Shown: in pieces, positions 23,072 through 33,327 of the stretch | Numbering within the stretch: the first letter of the stretch is position 1 | How the letters are laid out: every line of letters begins with the position of its first letter | Assembly (NCBI GenBank): GCA_027627225.1 | Contig: CM051027.1 | Location: 44,391,618 to 44,455,617, forward strand | DNA: 64,000 nt | Source of the DNA: Congeria kusceri | Taxonomy: Eukaryota > Mollusca > Bivalvia > Myida > Dreissenidae | Direction: 5' to 3' | Translations under genes and position numbers: made by a program | The notes under the pieces: model-generated | Database searches by the model: none | Told to the model about the DNA's origin: nothing | Seen by the model: the letters and a program-made list of their open reading frames with translations, nothing else

Positions 23072-26000
23072 GTATTGTGACACTTGACATTGCGGGGGTG
23101 TTATGTGTATTGTTGTTACACTTTACCTTCTAAAACTGTCATTTGTATTGTTACACTTGAAATTCTAAAACTGTCAAGTGCTTTGTGACAATTGACCTTG
23201 CGGGGTGTTATGTGTATTGTTACACTTGACCTTCTAAAACCGCCATGTATATTGTGACACTTGACCTTCTAAAACTGTCCTGTGTATTGTGACACTTGAC
23301 CTTGTGGAGGTGTTATGTGTATTGTGACACTTGACCTTCTTAAGCTGTCATGTGTATTGTGACACTTGACCTTCTTAAGCTGTCATGTTTATTGTGACAC
23401 TTGGCCTTGCGGGGGTGTTATGTGTATTGTGACACTATACCTTCTAAAACTTTCGTGTTTATTGTGACACTTGACTTTTTTAAGGTGTCATGTGTATTGT
23501 GACACTTGACCTTGCATGGTGTTATGTGTATTGTGACACTTGACCTTCTAAAACTGTCACGTGTATTATGACACTTGACCTTCTAAAAGTGTCACTTGCA
23601 TTGTGACACTACCTTCTTAAACAGCCATGTGTATTGTGACACTGAGCCTTGCTGCCATGTGTATTGTGACACTCAACCTTGTGAGGTTGCCATGTGTATT
23701 GTGACACTCGACCTTATGAGGCTGCCATGTGTATTGTAACACTCGACCTTGTGAGGCTGCCGTGTGTATTGTGACACTCAGCATTGTGAGGATGCCATGT
23801 GTATTGTGACACTCGACCGTGTGAGGCTGCCATGTGTATTGTGACACTCAGCCTTGTGAGGCTGCCATGTGTATTTTGACACTCAGCCTTGTGAGGCTGC
23901 CATGTGTATTGTGACACTCAGCCTTGTGAGGCTGCTATGTGTATTGTGACACTCAACCTTGTGAGGATGCCATGTGTATTTTGACACTCAGCCTTGTGAG
24001 GCTGCCATGTGTATTGTGACTCTCAGCCTTGTGAGGCTGCCATGTGTATTGTGAGACTCGACATTGTGAAGCTGCCATGTGTATTGTGACACTCAGCCTT
24101 GTGAGGCTGCCATGTGTATTGTGACACTCAGCCTTGTGAGGCTGCCATGTGTATTGTGAGACTCGACCTTTTAAGAATGTCATGTGTATTGTGATACTCA
24201 GCCTTGTGATGCTGCCATGTGTATTGTGAGACTCGAACTTTTAAGAATGTCATGTGTATTGTGACACTCAGCCTTGTGAAGCTGCCATGTGTATTGTGAC
24301 ACTTGACTGTGTGAGGCTGCCATGTGTATTGTGACACTCAGCCTTGTGAGGCTGCCATGTGTATTGTGAGACTTGACTGTGTGAGGCTGCCATGTGTATT
24401 GTGAAACTTGACTGTGTGAGGCTGCCATGTGTATTGTGAGACTTGACCTTGTGATGCTGCCATGTGTATTGTGAGACTTGACTGTGTGATGCTGCCATGT
24501 GTATTGTGAGACTTGGCTGTGTGATGCTGCCATGTGTATTTTGACACTTAACCTTGTGAGGCTGCCATGTGTATTGTGACACTTGACTGTGTGAGGCTGC
24601 CATGTGTATTGTGAGACTTGACTGTGTGAGGCTGCCATGTGTATTGTGAGACTTGACTGTGTGAGGCTGCCATGTGTGTTGTGATACTTGACTGTGTGAG
24701 GCTGCCATGTGTATTTTGACACTTGACCTTGTGAGGCTGCCATGTGTATTGTGACACTTGACTGTGTGAGGCTGCCATGTGTATTGTGACACTCAGCCTT
24801 GTGAGGCTGCCATGGTTATTGTGAGACTTGACTTTGTGAGGCTGCCATGTGTATTGTGATACTTGACTGTGTGAGGCTGCCATGTGTATTGTGAGACTTG
24901 ACCTTGTGAGGCTGCCATGTGTATTTTGAAACTTGACCTTGTGAGGTTGCCATGTGTATTGTGACACTTGACTGTGTGAGGCTGCCATGTGTATTGTGAG
25001 ACTTGACTGTGTGAGGCTGCCATGTGTATTGTGACACTTAACTGTGTGAGCTGCCATGTGTATTGTAAGACTTGACTGTGTGAGGCTGCCATGTGTATTG
25101 TGATATTCGACCTTGTGAGGCTGCCATGTGTATTGTGATACTTTACTGTGTGAGGCTGCCATGTGTATTGTGAAACTTGACTGTGTGAGGCTGCCATGTG
25201 TATTGTGAGACTTGACCTTGTGATGCTGCCATGTGTATTGTGAGACTTGACTGTGTGATGCTGCCATGTGTATTGTGAGACTTGGCTGTGTGATGCTGCC
25301 ATGTGTATTTTGACACTTAACCTTGTGAGGCTGCCATGTGTATTGTGACACTTGACTGTGTGAGGCTGCCATGTGTATTGTGAGACTTGACTGTGTGAGG
25401 CTGCCATGTGTGTTGTGATACTTGACTGTGTGAGGCTGCCATGTGTATTTTCACACTTGACCTTGTGAGGCTGCCATGTGTATTGTGACACTTGACTGTG
25501 TGAGGCTGCCATGTGTATTGTGACACTCAGCCTTGTGAGGCTGCCATGGTTATTGTGAGACTTGACTTTGTGAGGCTGCCATGTGTATTGTGATACTTGA
25601 CTGTGTGAGGCTGCCATGTGTATTGTGAGACTTGACCTTGTGAGGCTGCCATGTGTATTTTGAAACTTGACCTTGTGAGGTTGCCATGTGTATTGTGACA
25701 CTTGACTGTGTGAGGCTGCCATGTGTATTGTGAGACTTGACTGTGTGAGGCTGCCATGTGTATTGTGACACTTAACTGTGTGAGCTGCCATGTGTATTGT
25801 AAGACTTGACTGTGTGAGGCTGCCATGTGTATTGTGATATTCGACCTTGTGAGGCTGCCATGTGTATTGTGATACTTTACTGTGTGAGGCTGCCATGTGT
25901 ATTGTGACATTTGAATGTGTGAGGTTTTCATGTGTATTGTGGCACTTGACCATGGCTTGTGAGTTTGTCCTGTATATTGTGACCTTGATCTTCTAAAACT

Positions 26001-26160
26001 GGAAGTGTCATGTGTATTGTGACACTTAACTGTAAGGTTGTCATGTGTATTGTGACACTTAACTGTGAGGTTGTTATATGTATTATGACATTTGGCCTTG
26101 TGAATTTCTCATGTGTATTGTGACACTTGACCATGTGAGTTTGCTATGTGTTTAATGTCT
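23072..26160. repeat. Large 35-bp minisatellite (about 88 units)
   Basis: The main unit is GTGAGGCTGCCATGTGTATT followed by GTGACACTTGACTGT. The first 560 bp use a variant with CTAAAACTGTCATG or GGGGTGTTATG in place of the GGCTGCCATG part. The last 250 bp are degenerate. The unit is not a multiple of three, but no minus-strand frame has a stop in the consensus, so frames of up to 386 codons appear there with a 35-residue period (QVSQYTWQPH...). They use all frames and share no fixed start, so I do not regard them as genes. Confidence 0.97.
24397..25890. repeat. Higher-order repeat in the 35-bp array (period 734 bp)
   Basis: 24816-25037 and 25550-25771 translate to the same 73 residues on the minus strand, and variant units recur at a distance of 734 bases (21 units minus one base). 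A one-base-shorter unit (GTGAGCTGCC) is present in both copies near 25050 and 25784. Left of 24650 the offset is 769, because one unit was lost in copy 2. Confidence 0.9.
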
Positions 26161-26369
26161 TGACATTGTTGGGCTGACATTACTTTTTACTCTGTGGATC
26201 ATTGGTTAAAAATCAAGCTAATAACTGCCACATATTCTGCATTCTTAATTGTAGCCATATACTGCCACATATACTGTGATATATGTCATAGTGAGGATCA
26301 TTATGGCCTACATATATTACATTATATTCTCTTATTGGTGCTTTTGTTAAGCCTGGATGTCTGACAACT
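26161..26369. other. No recognisable feature
   Basis: AT-rich sequence after the minisatellite. CTGCCACATAT occurs twice (near 26227 and 26263). Confidence 0.4.
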
Positions 26370-26484
26370 GGTACTGTAGACTGAAGTAATTGTTTGAATA
26401 ATAATAAATAGTTGGTTCAGAAGTGTGGTACTGTAGACTGAAGTAATTGTTTGAATAATAATAAATAGTTAGTTCAGAAGTGGC
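26370..26484. repeat. 57-bp tandem duplication, two copies
   Basis: GGTACTGTAGACTGAAGTAA through ATAATAATAAATAGTT to GTTCAGAAGTG is present twice, starting at 26370 and 26427, with one or two base changes. Confidence 0.95.
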
Positions 26485-28621
26485 AATTCTGGATGGCCAT
26501 AATTGTGTGTATCACATTCAAGAACATTAGGTGTCATACGTTACAAGTACACAACGGCTCATAGACTTAACAATTTCTTTGAATTGTGAAGAATTATTTT
26601 TGTCACTTTCTAATATATTTTATAAAGTGTTCAAAATATTTTATCAATTATAATAAATTTGCATTTTAATTTGATTGTATGGTGTTGCCCATTTGTTAAA
26701 AAAAACGGTCTTGAAGATAAAATAGTATGTTTATGTAATTATTAAAAATCTATTATCATGATATAAATAATGTATAAAGTGGATGAATTATGGCAGTTTA
26801 ATTAATTTTTAACAGATCACAAATGTCATGATAGATAATTACATTTTAATTAAGAAAACATCATCATCACCATTGTTAAAATGAAATTGAATGTTAGGAT
26901 GTAATATAATGACTATAAATCATTAGCACAAGATTGCCTGGTTTCAGATAGATTTATGAGGTGGGCATAATGCAAGGTGTCTTTGTAACCGGAGACCGGT
27001 GTTTTCACATAAGCGGGCGTGCAATCTACAGTTTTGTCACGGTGATTGTGTAACCAGAGAATGTGGAAATTACATGTAAAATGTAGCATATATGAGCTGA
27101 TCTTATCACAGCTGTATGTAGGAAGAATGTGACACCTAGACCCAGTGAAGATCATGGGTTTGTCACCAGAGATAGTCATCAGCCAGCCGCAGTTCACCTA
27201 ACATCATCCTTCACACACCAAACACATCTACCCAGGCTGTTGGCTTTTCAATTTACTGTTTAATGTGTTTTGTATTAAACCATCTTAACATCTGAAACAT
27301 GGATCATCAAAAATAGATTTACTGAATAAGCAATCGTGCTAGTTACATCCTTAGTACAAGTGTTTTATTTTCTCTCCATCAAATAACGTTTTATGTTCAA
27401 AGAATTCTTAGTTACTAATTTAGTAACAAAGCCGAGTGTTTGTTTTAGTTTATCTTATTGGAAAAGTGTTTTATATAATTTACCTGTAAGCGATGGAGCA
27501 GGTAAAAAGTAGATACATTTTTTTTGCTGGGTGCAGGATTATAAATCAGTAAATAAAAACATGCATTTTTGTTTAAATTTTAAATTGCGTTTTTTTATTA
27601 AAAACAAGGATAGATATAATAGATCAGTTTCAAACCTAAATAATATAAGTTCCTTGTTTAAGAGTGTGGTTTTGTTCTTTTGCAAGCTGAATATTGCAAG
27701 GGAGACAATCTCTGTCAGCTTTATCCCATTTCAGTAGGAGTACACTCCCCTTAGTTACTGTGCATTGACACCTGGAGATCTCCATATACATTCCAGACCT
27801 CAGCTACTGTTGCCCCAGTCACAAATGACTGGTTTATGAAAACATTTATAGAAGTGCCAGAACATCTTTAAAGTGTCAGAGATAAAATGAAAAATGACAA
27901 CCTTATTGGTTTCTAGCAGAAATATTTTATCAGTGATTGCTTTTTTGAGTTGATGTATTGCGATTGTTTGCAGTGTTAAGCCAATGTTTTCGTGATGACG
28001 TGTTGTATGTTAGAGCGTATTGTAGGTCTGACATGATGTCTTTTATATATTCGAGCTGGTTTCCTCTCTACGGAAGAGAAAATATTGCCCAACAGTTCTA
28101 AACTGGTCACAAAGAACACTAGTCCTATGAAATATTAACTACACTTACAGTTTACTTGAATGTGGTTGTGTCAGTGGTGGCTGGCTGGCACCAGCCCAGG
28201 TTGGATGGCTATCGAACAAAACTAGAGTATGGGAAGAGCTGGTTGGTCCTCAAGGCCTTGTCATTTCCTGTAAACGTTCAAAGCCTACTTAATGTGAACA
28301 TCCTGCCAGTTTCAAAGTCAACCAGTTATCATTTCTGAAAGATGCTCAGCTGTAGACTGTGGATTACCATTGTTATAAGCAAGAAAATATCAAACACAAG
28401 TCATGTTGTTTTTACATAGTATTCAAATTGTATTGTGTAATTGGAATGAAGCAAATTACTGGCTTCATGTGAATTCATGAAAACTATTTAACACTAATTG
28501 CATTTCATCCAAGTTTTTCTTTTCCTAAATACAACAAATCATAGTTGCATGCCTTTATTTTCAAGGTCATAGTAAAACAAATTAGCAGAAATAAAATGTA
28601 ATTATCTGCATTAGCCTTGAA
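26485..28621. other. Mostly single-copy sequence, no gene recognised
   Basis: 26600-26900 is very AT-rich. 26930-27230 is less AT-rich, with a 94-codon minus frame (26913-27197) of no known domain. 27740-28330 is also single-copy in appearance. I see no splice-bounded coding frame. Confidence 0.4.
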
Positions 28622-29372
28622 ATGCCAGTGTTTGTAATTACAATTGTTGGGAGGATGTTCTTTCATGGGGAATGGTGAAGTGCGAGTGTTTGTAATTACA
28701 ATTGTTTGGATGATGATCTTTCATCGGGAATGGTGAAGTGCGAGTGTTTGTAATTACAATTGTTGGGAGGATGTTCTTTCATGGGGAATATTGAAGTGCG
28801 AGTGTTTGTAATTACAATTGTTTGGATAATGATCTTTCATCGGGAATGGTGAAGTGCGAGTGTTTGTAATTACAATTGTTGGGATGATGATCTTTCATGG
28901 GGAATGGTGAAGTGCGAGTGTTTGTAATTACAATTGTTGGGATGATGTTCTTTCATGGGGAATGGTGAAGTGCGAGTGTTTGTAATTATAATTGATGGGA
29001 TGATGTTCTTTCATGGGGAATGGTGAAGTGCGAGTGTTTGTAATTACTATTGCTGGGATGATGTTCTTTCATGGGGAATGGTGAAGTGCGAGTGTTTGTA
29101 ATTACAATTGTTGGGATGATGATCTTTCATGGGGAATGGTGAAGTGCGAGTGTTTGTAATTACAATTGTTGGGATGATGTTCTTTCATGGGGAATGGTGA
29201 AGTGCGAGTGTTTGTAATTATAATTGATGGGATGATGTTCTTTCATGGGGAATGGTGAAGTGCGAGTGTTTGTAATTACTATTGCTGGGATGATGTTCTT
29301 TCATGGGGAATGGTGAAGTGCGAGTGTTTGTAATTACAATTGCTGGGATGATGTTCTTTCATTGGGAATGGA
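28622..29372. repeat. 58-bp minisatellite, about 13 copies
   Basis: The unit is GGTGAAGTGCGAGTGTTTGT, AATTACAATTGTTGGGATGA, TGTTCTTTCATGGGGAAT. Variants such as AATTATAATTGATGGG recur at 28981 and 29213, which gives a 232-bp (four-unit) higher-order period in the second half. Confidence 0.97.
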
Positions 29373-29845
29373 ACTTGCAGAATGGGTTGGACACAGTAAT
29401 TGTCATAACCTTTCAGTTAAAAGCAGTGATTATTGTCATGATTCAGTGTTGTTCTTTCACAATACTAAGTACCTCTAATGATAAATTTTTATTGTGTATG
29501 CAGACAATTATGTTTTTAAGCAAATATAGGATCGAGTCAGATTTAATTGCACTGCACTGGAAAAGAAATTATGTCTATCTTGTAATTGTCATTTCGATTT
29601 ATGAATGTTTTGAAACTTAAGGTTAATTATGTGACGGCTTTGAGTGGCAGAAGTATTCACATAAGTACATATAAAAGGCATGAACATTATGGTATTTAAA
29701 CATGGTTTGTGTTAATGGAGTTTATAAAATTAGTTGTGTGCGCACAGTTTGATTGCACATGTTACGAGGTATATATCGGTGCATGAAAAAGTGGGTGTCC
29801 TGTAAGGAGTGAATGGTAACGGTCCCACTGATGTTCATAAAGTGC
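29373..29845. other. No recognisable feature
   Basis: AT-rich spacer between two minisatellites. The open frame ending at 29620 begins in the preceding array. Confidence 0.4.
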
Positions 29846-30764
29846 ACACCTGCAATCCCTTACCTCTATTACCTCTGTACATTCAGCGTGGCTCATATAA
29901 ACCTGCAATCCCTTACCTCTATTACCACTGTACATTCAGCGGGGCTCATATAAACCTGCAATCCCTTACCTCTATTACCTCTGTACATTCAGCGGGGCTC
30001 ATATAAACCTGCAATCCCTTACCTCTATTACCACTGTACATTCAGCGTGGCTCATATAAACCTGCAATCCCTTACCTCTATTACCTCTGTACATTCAGCG
30101 GGGCTCATATAAACCTGCAATCCCATACGTCTATTACCTCTGTACATTCAGCGTGGCTCATATAAACCTGCAATCCCTTACCTCTATTACCTCTGTACAT
30201 TCAGCGGGGCTCATATAAACCTGCAGTCCCTTACCTCTATTACCTCTGTACATTCAGTGTGGCTCATATAAACCTGCAATCCCTTACCTCTATTACCTCT
30301 GTACATTCAGCGTGGCTCATATAAACCTGCAATCCCTTACCTCTATTACCTCTGTACATTCAGCGTGGCTCATATAAACCTGCAATCCCTGACCTCTATT
30401 ACCTCTGTACATTACCTCTGTACATTCAGCGGGGCTCATATAAACCTGCAATCCCTTACCTCTATTACCTCTGTACATTTAGCCTGGCTTATATAAACCT
30501 GCAATCCCTTACCTCTATTACCTCTGTACATTCAGCAGGGCTCATATAAACCTGCAATCTCTTACCTCTATTACCTCTGTACATTCAGCGGGGCTCATAT
30601 AAACCTGCAGTCCCTTACCTCTATTACCTCTGTACATTCAGCGGGGCTCATATAAACCTGCAATCCCTTATGTCTGTTACCTCTGTACATTCAGTCTGGC
30701 TCATATAAACCTGCAATCCCTTACCTCTATTACCTCTGTACATTCAGCCTGGCTTATATAAAAC
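29846..30764. repeat. 53-bp minisatellite, about 17 copies
   Basis: The unit is CTCATATAAACCTGCAATCC, CTTACCTCTATTACCTCTGT, ACATTCAGCGGGG. Copies vary at the GCGGGG/GCGTGG site. One copy near 30405 has an inner duplication of ATTACCTCTGTAC. Confidence 0.97.
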
Positions 30765-31439
30765 CATTCCAGAGATTTATTTTATAATTTATTATTCTGC
30801 TTAAATACATAATGTTTCTAGATAGTTCAGCTGCTTTATGGGTGTATCTGAATACAGAATGAGAGTATAATTATGTGTTGCTGGAAAAACCTTAGCCAGT
30901 CTTCTGGCGAATAATCCAGTTAGGAGACGTAATTGAGCTGAAGAGTCCATCGAACAGAACCACCAGTCCACATACTGTAATTATTGCAATTGTTAGGCCT
31001 GGTAGATATTCTGCTGACAATTTGGGGACACTCAAGCACTGGCTACCTCTTTACCTGCAGCTACAAGAGGTATGATAAAAGCTTTTACTTTCTTTGAGAA
31101 AGTTGTCGTTACGACTCATTTAGGTGTCACGTTTATACTAGTATTGCAAATACTGTGATAATTTATCAGTTGGTTGGCACTAATATTATTCCTTTTATCT
31201 AGGTTGCATGTAAATATCAGTTTTATAATATTTTGAAGAATATAAACATAAAATATTATAGATTTTGAATATGTTTCGAATCACAAAATGATGGAACTGC
31301 ACGAACAGTTACACTTTTCTTGATAGAATTCAGGTAGTTTATCCATATGGTCTTCATTAAAGAGTCAACTGTTGTACATTGTGTATGCATTTCCATTGTC
31401 ATTGTTTGAAATGCGCTGAGAGTCAGCACCGGTCAGCAT
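30765..31439. other. Single-copy sequence between minisatellites
   Basis: 30840-31090 is less AT-rich and appears single-copy, without an open frame. The rest is AT-rich. Confidence 0.4.
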
Positions 31440-31772
31440 GATGCCTTGATGGTGACATGTCTAGTCCGTCCCTCACCCACCAAACTGCCTTGGTGACATG
31501 TCTAGTCCGTCGCTCACCCACCAAACTGCCTTGGTGACATGTCTAGTCCGTCCCTCACCCACCAAACTGCCTTGGTGACATGTCTAGTCAGTCCCTCACC
31601 CACCAAACTGCCTTGGTGACATGTCTAGTCCGTCCCTCACCCACCAAACTGCCTTGGTGACATGTCTAGTCCGTCCCTCACCCACCAAACTGCCTTGGTG
31701 ACGTGTCTAGTCCGTCCCTCAGCCACCAAACTGCCTTGGTGACATGTCTAGTCCGTCCCTCAGCCACCAAAC
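31440..31772. repeat. 41-bp minisatellite, about 8 copies
   Basis: The unit is CCTTGGTGACATGTCTAGTC followed by CGTCCCTCACCCACCAAACTG. Copies are almost identical (single changes CGTCGCTC, CAGTCCC, GACGTG, CAGCCACC), so the array is young. Confidence 0.97.
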
Positions 31773-32218
31773 CTGTAGCAGTGTCTCTTCTTCAGAAGCA
31801 TTATAGGAACCCCAAGCATGTTGGGTCATACGGTACTATTGTTACCAATATCACTCGTATCAAATGTTCTTGATAGTTGGTTATAATTGTCAATGCATAA
31901 TGTTTCCCTGTTCCTTTCCCTATGTTCTGTAAGCCTCCCTTGGACATTGTAATCCAGCGGTGATTGCTTGGAAGTCAGAATTAATGCAGCTTTCATTTAC
32001 ATAATTTGATATTTCTTGCTGCTTCACTAAACTCCTTTATCGAGATGTTGTATCAATTTTCTGGCCAGTGGTCATTATGTATGAATGTGGATAATATCAA
32101 CTGTTTTGTGATTGATTTCCCAGCCTCCTGGGAACCTCTCCTATCTGTATTATGAAGTGTGTCAGTTTTGGTTTTGATAATTCTTTGATTGCTCTGTCTG
32201 AGGAGACCCAGTGTAAGG
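31773..32218. other. No recognisable feature
   Basis: AT-rich spacer with no gene or repeat seen. Confidence 0.4.
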
Positions 32219-32312
32219 GATGGGTACCAGTCAGTGACGGAGATGATGTATGGGTACCAGTCAGTGACGGAGATGATGTCTGGGTACCAGTCAGTGACGG
32301 AGATGATGTCTG
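32219..32312. repeat. 30-bp tandem repeat, three copies
   Basis: GGGTACCAGTCAGTGACGGA plus GATGATGTCT, three times. It runs straight into the 22-bp array. Confidence 0.95.
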
Positions 32313-33245
32313 CGTACAGAAAGCACCGCCTCTGTGTACAGAAAGCACTGCATCTGCATACAGAAAGCACTGTGTCTGCATACAGAAAGCTCTGTGTCTG
32401 TGTACAGAAAGCACTGTGTCTGTGTACAGAAAGCACAGTGTATGTGTACAGAAAGCACCGCATCTATGTAATGAAAGCACCACATCTGTGTACAGAAAGC
32501 ACCGTGTCTGTGTACATAAAGCACCGCATTTGCATACACAAAGTACCGCATCTGCATACACAAAGCACTGCATCTGCATACGGAAAGCACCGCATCTGCA
32601 TACAGAAAGCACCATGTCTGCATACACAAAGCACCACATCTTAAAACACAAAGTACCGCATCGGTATACACAAAGCACCGCATCTCGCTTACAGAAAGCA
32701 TTGCATCTGCATGCAGAAAGCACCGTGTCTGTGTACATAAAGCACCGTGTCTGCATACACAAAGCACCACATCTGCATACAGAAAGCACCGCATCAGCAT
32801 ACAGAAAGCACTGCGTCTGCATACAGAAAACACCATGTCTGTGTACAGAAAGCATTGCAATTGCATACAGAAAGCACCCTGTCTGTGTACAGAAAGCACT
32901 GTGTATTTGTACAGAAAGCACTGTGTCTGCATACAGAAAGCACCGCGTTTGCATACAGAAAGCACCCTGTCTGTGTACAGAAAGCACTGTGTCTGTGTAC
33001 AGAAAGCACTGTGTCTGCATACAGAAAGCACTGTGTCTGCATACAGAAAGCACTGTGTTTGTGTACAGAAAGCTCTTTATATACAGAAATCACTGTGTCT
33101 GCGTACAGAAAGCACTGTGTCTGTGTACAGAAACTACTGTGTCTGCGTACAGAAAGCACCCTGTCTGTGTACAGAAAGCACCCTGTCTGTGTACAGAAAG
33201 CACCATGTCGATGTACAGAAAGTGCTGTGTCTGTGTACAGAGGTT
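32313..33245. repeat. 22-bp minisatellite, about 42 copies
   Basis: The unit is ACAGAAAGCACTGTGTCTGTGT with alternatives CATA for GTGT, CCGCA for TGTGT and CACAAAG for CAGAAAG. Three units make 66 bp, so both strands show long frames (up to 380 codons on plus, 318 on minus) with a 22-residue period of C/V/Y/K-rich sequence. Several frames are open at once and cross each other, so coding is unlikely. Confidence 0.97.
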
Positions 33246-33327
33246 ATTGTTGTGTTGCCAACAATCAACCAGCCCTAACAAGGTACAGCAATGATCACAT
33301 CAGGCTGCATGTGGTATTGCAAGTGTG

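Noticed and set aside
24793..25953. 386-codon minus-strand frame with repeated SQYTWQPH / NTHGSLT
   Set aside because: It is a by-product of the 35-bp minisatellite, whose unit has no minus-strand stop; parallel frames overlap it and none has a distinct start or domain.
32097..33294. Long cysteine-rich frames on both strands (318-380 codons)
   Set aside because: They follow the 22-bp tandem unit; several frames on both strands are open at once, which real genes do not show.
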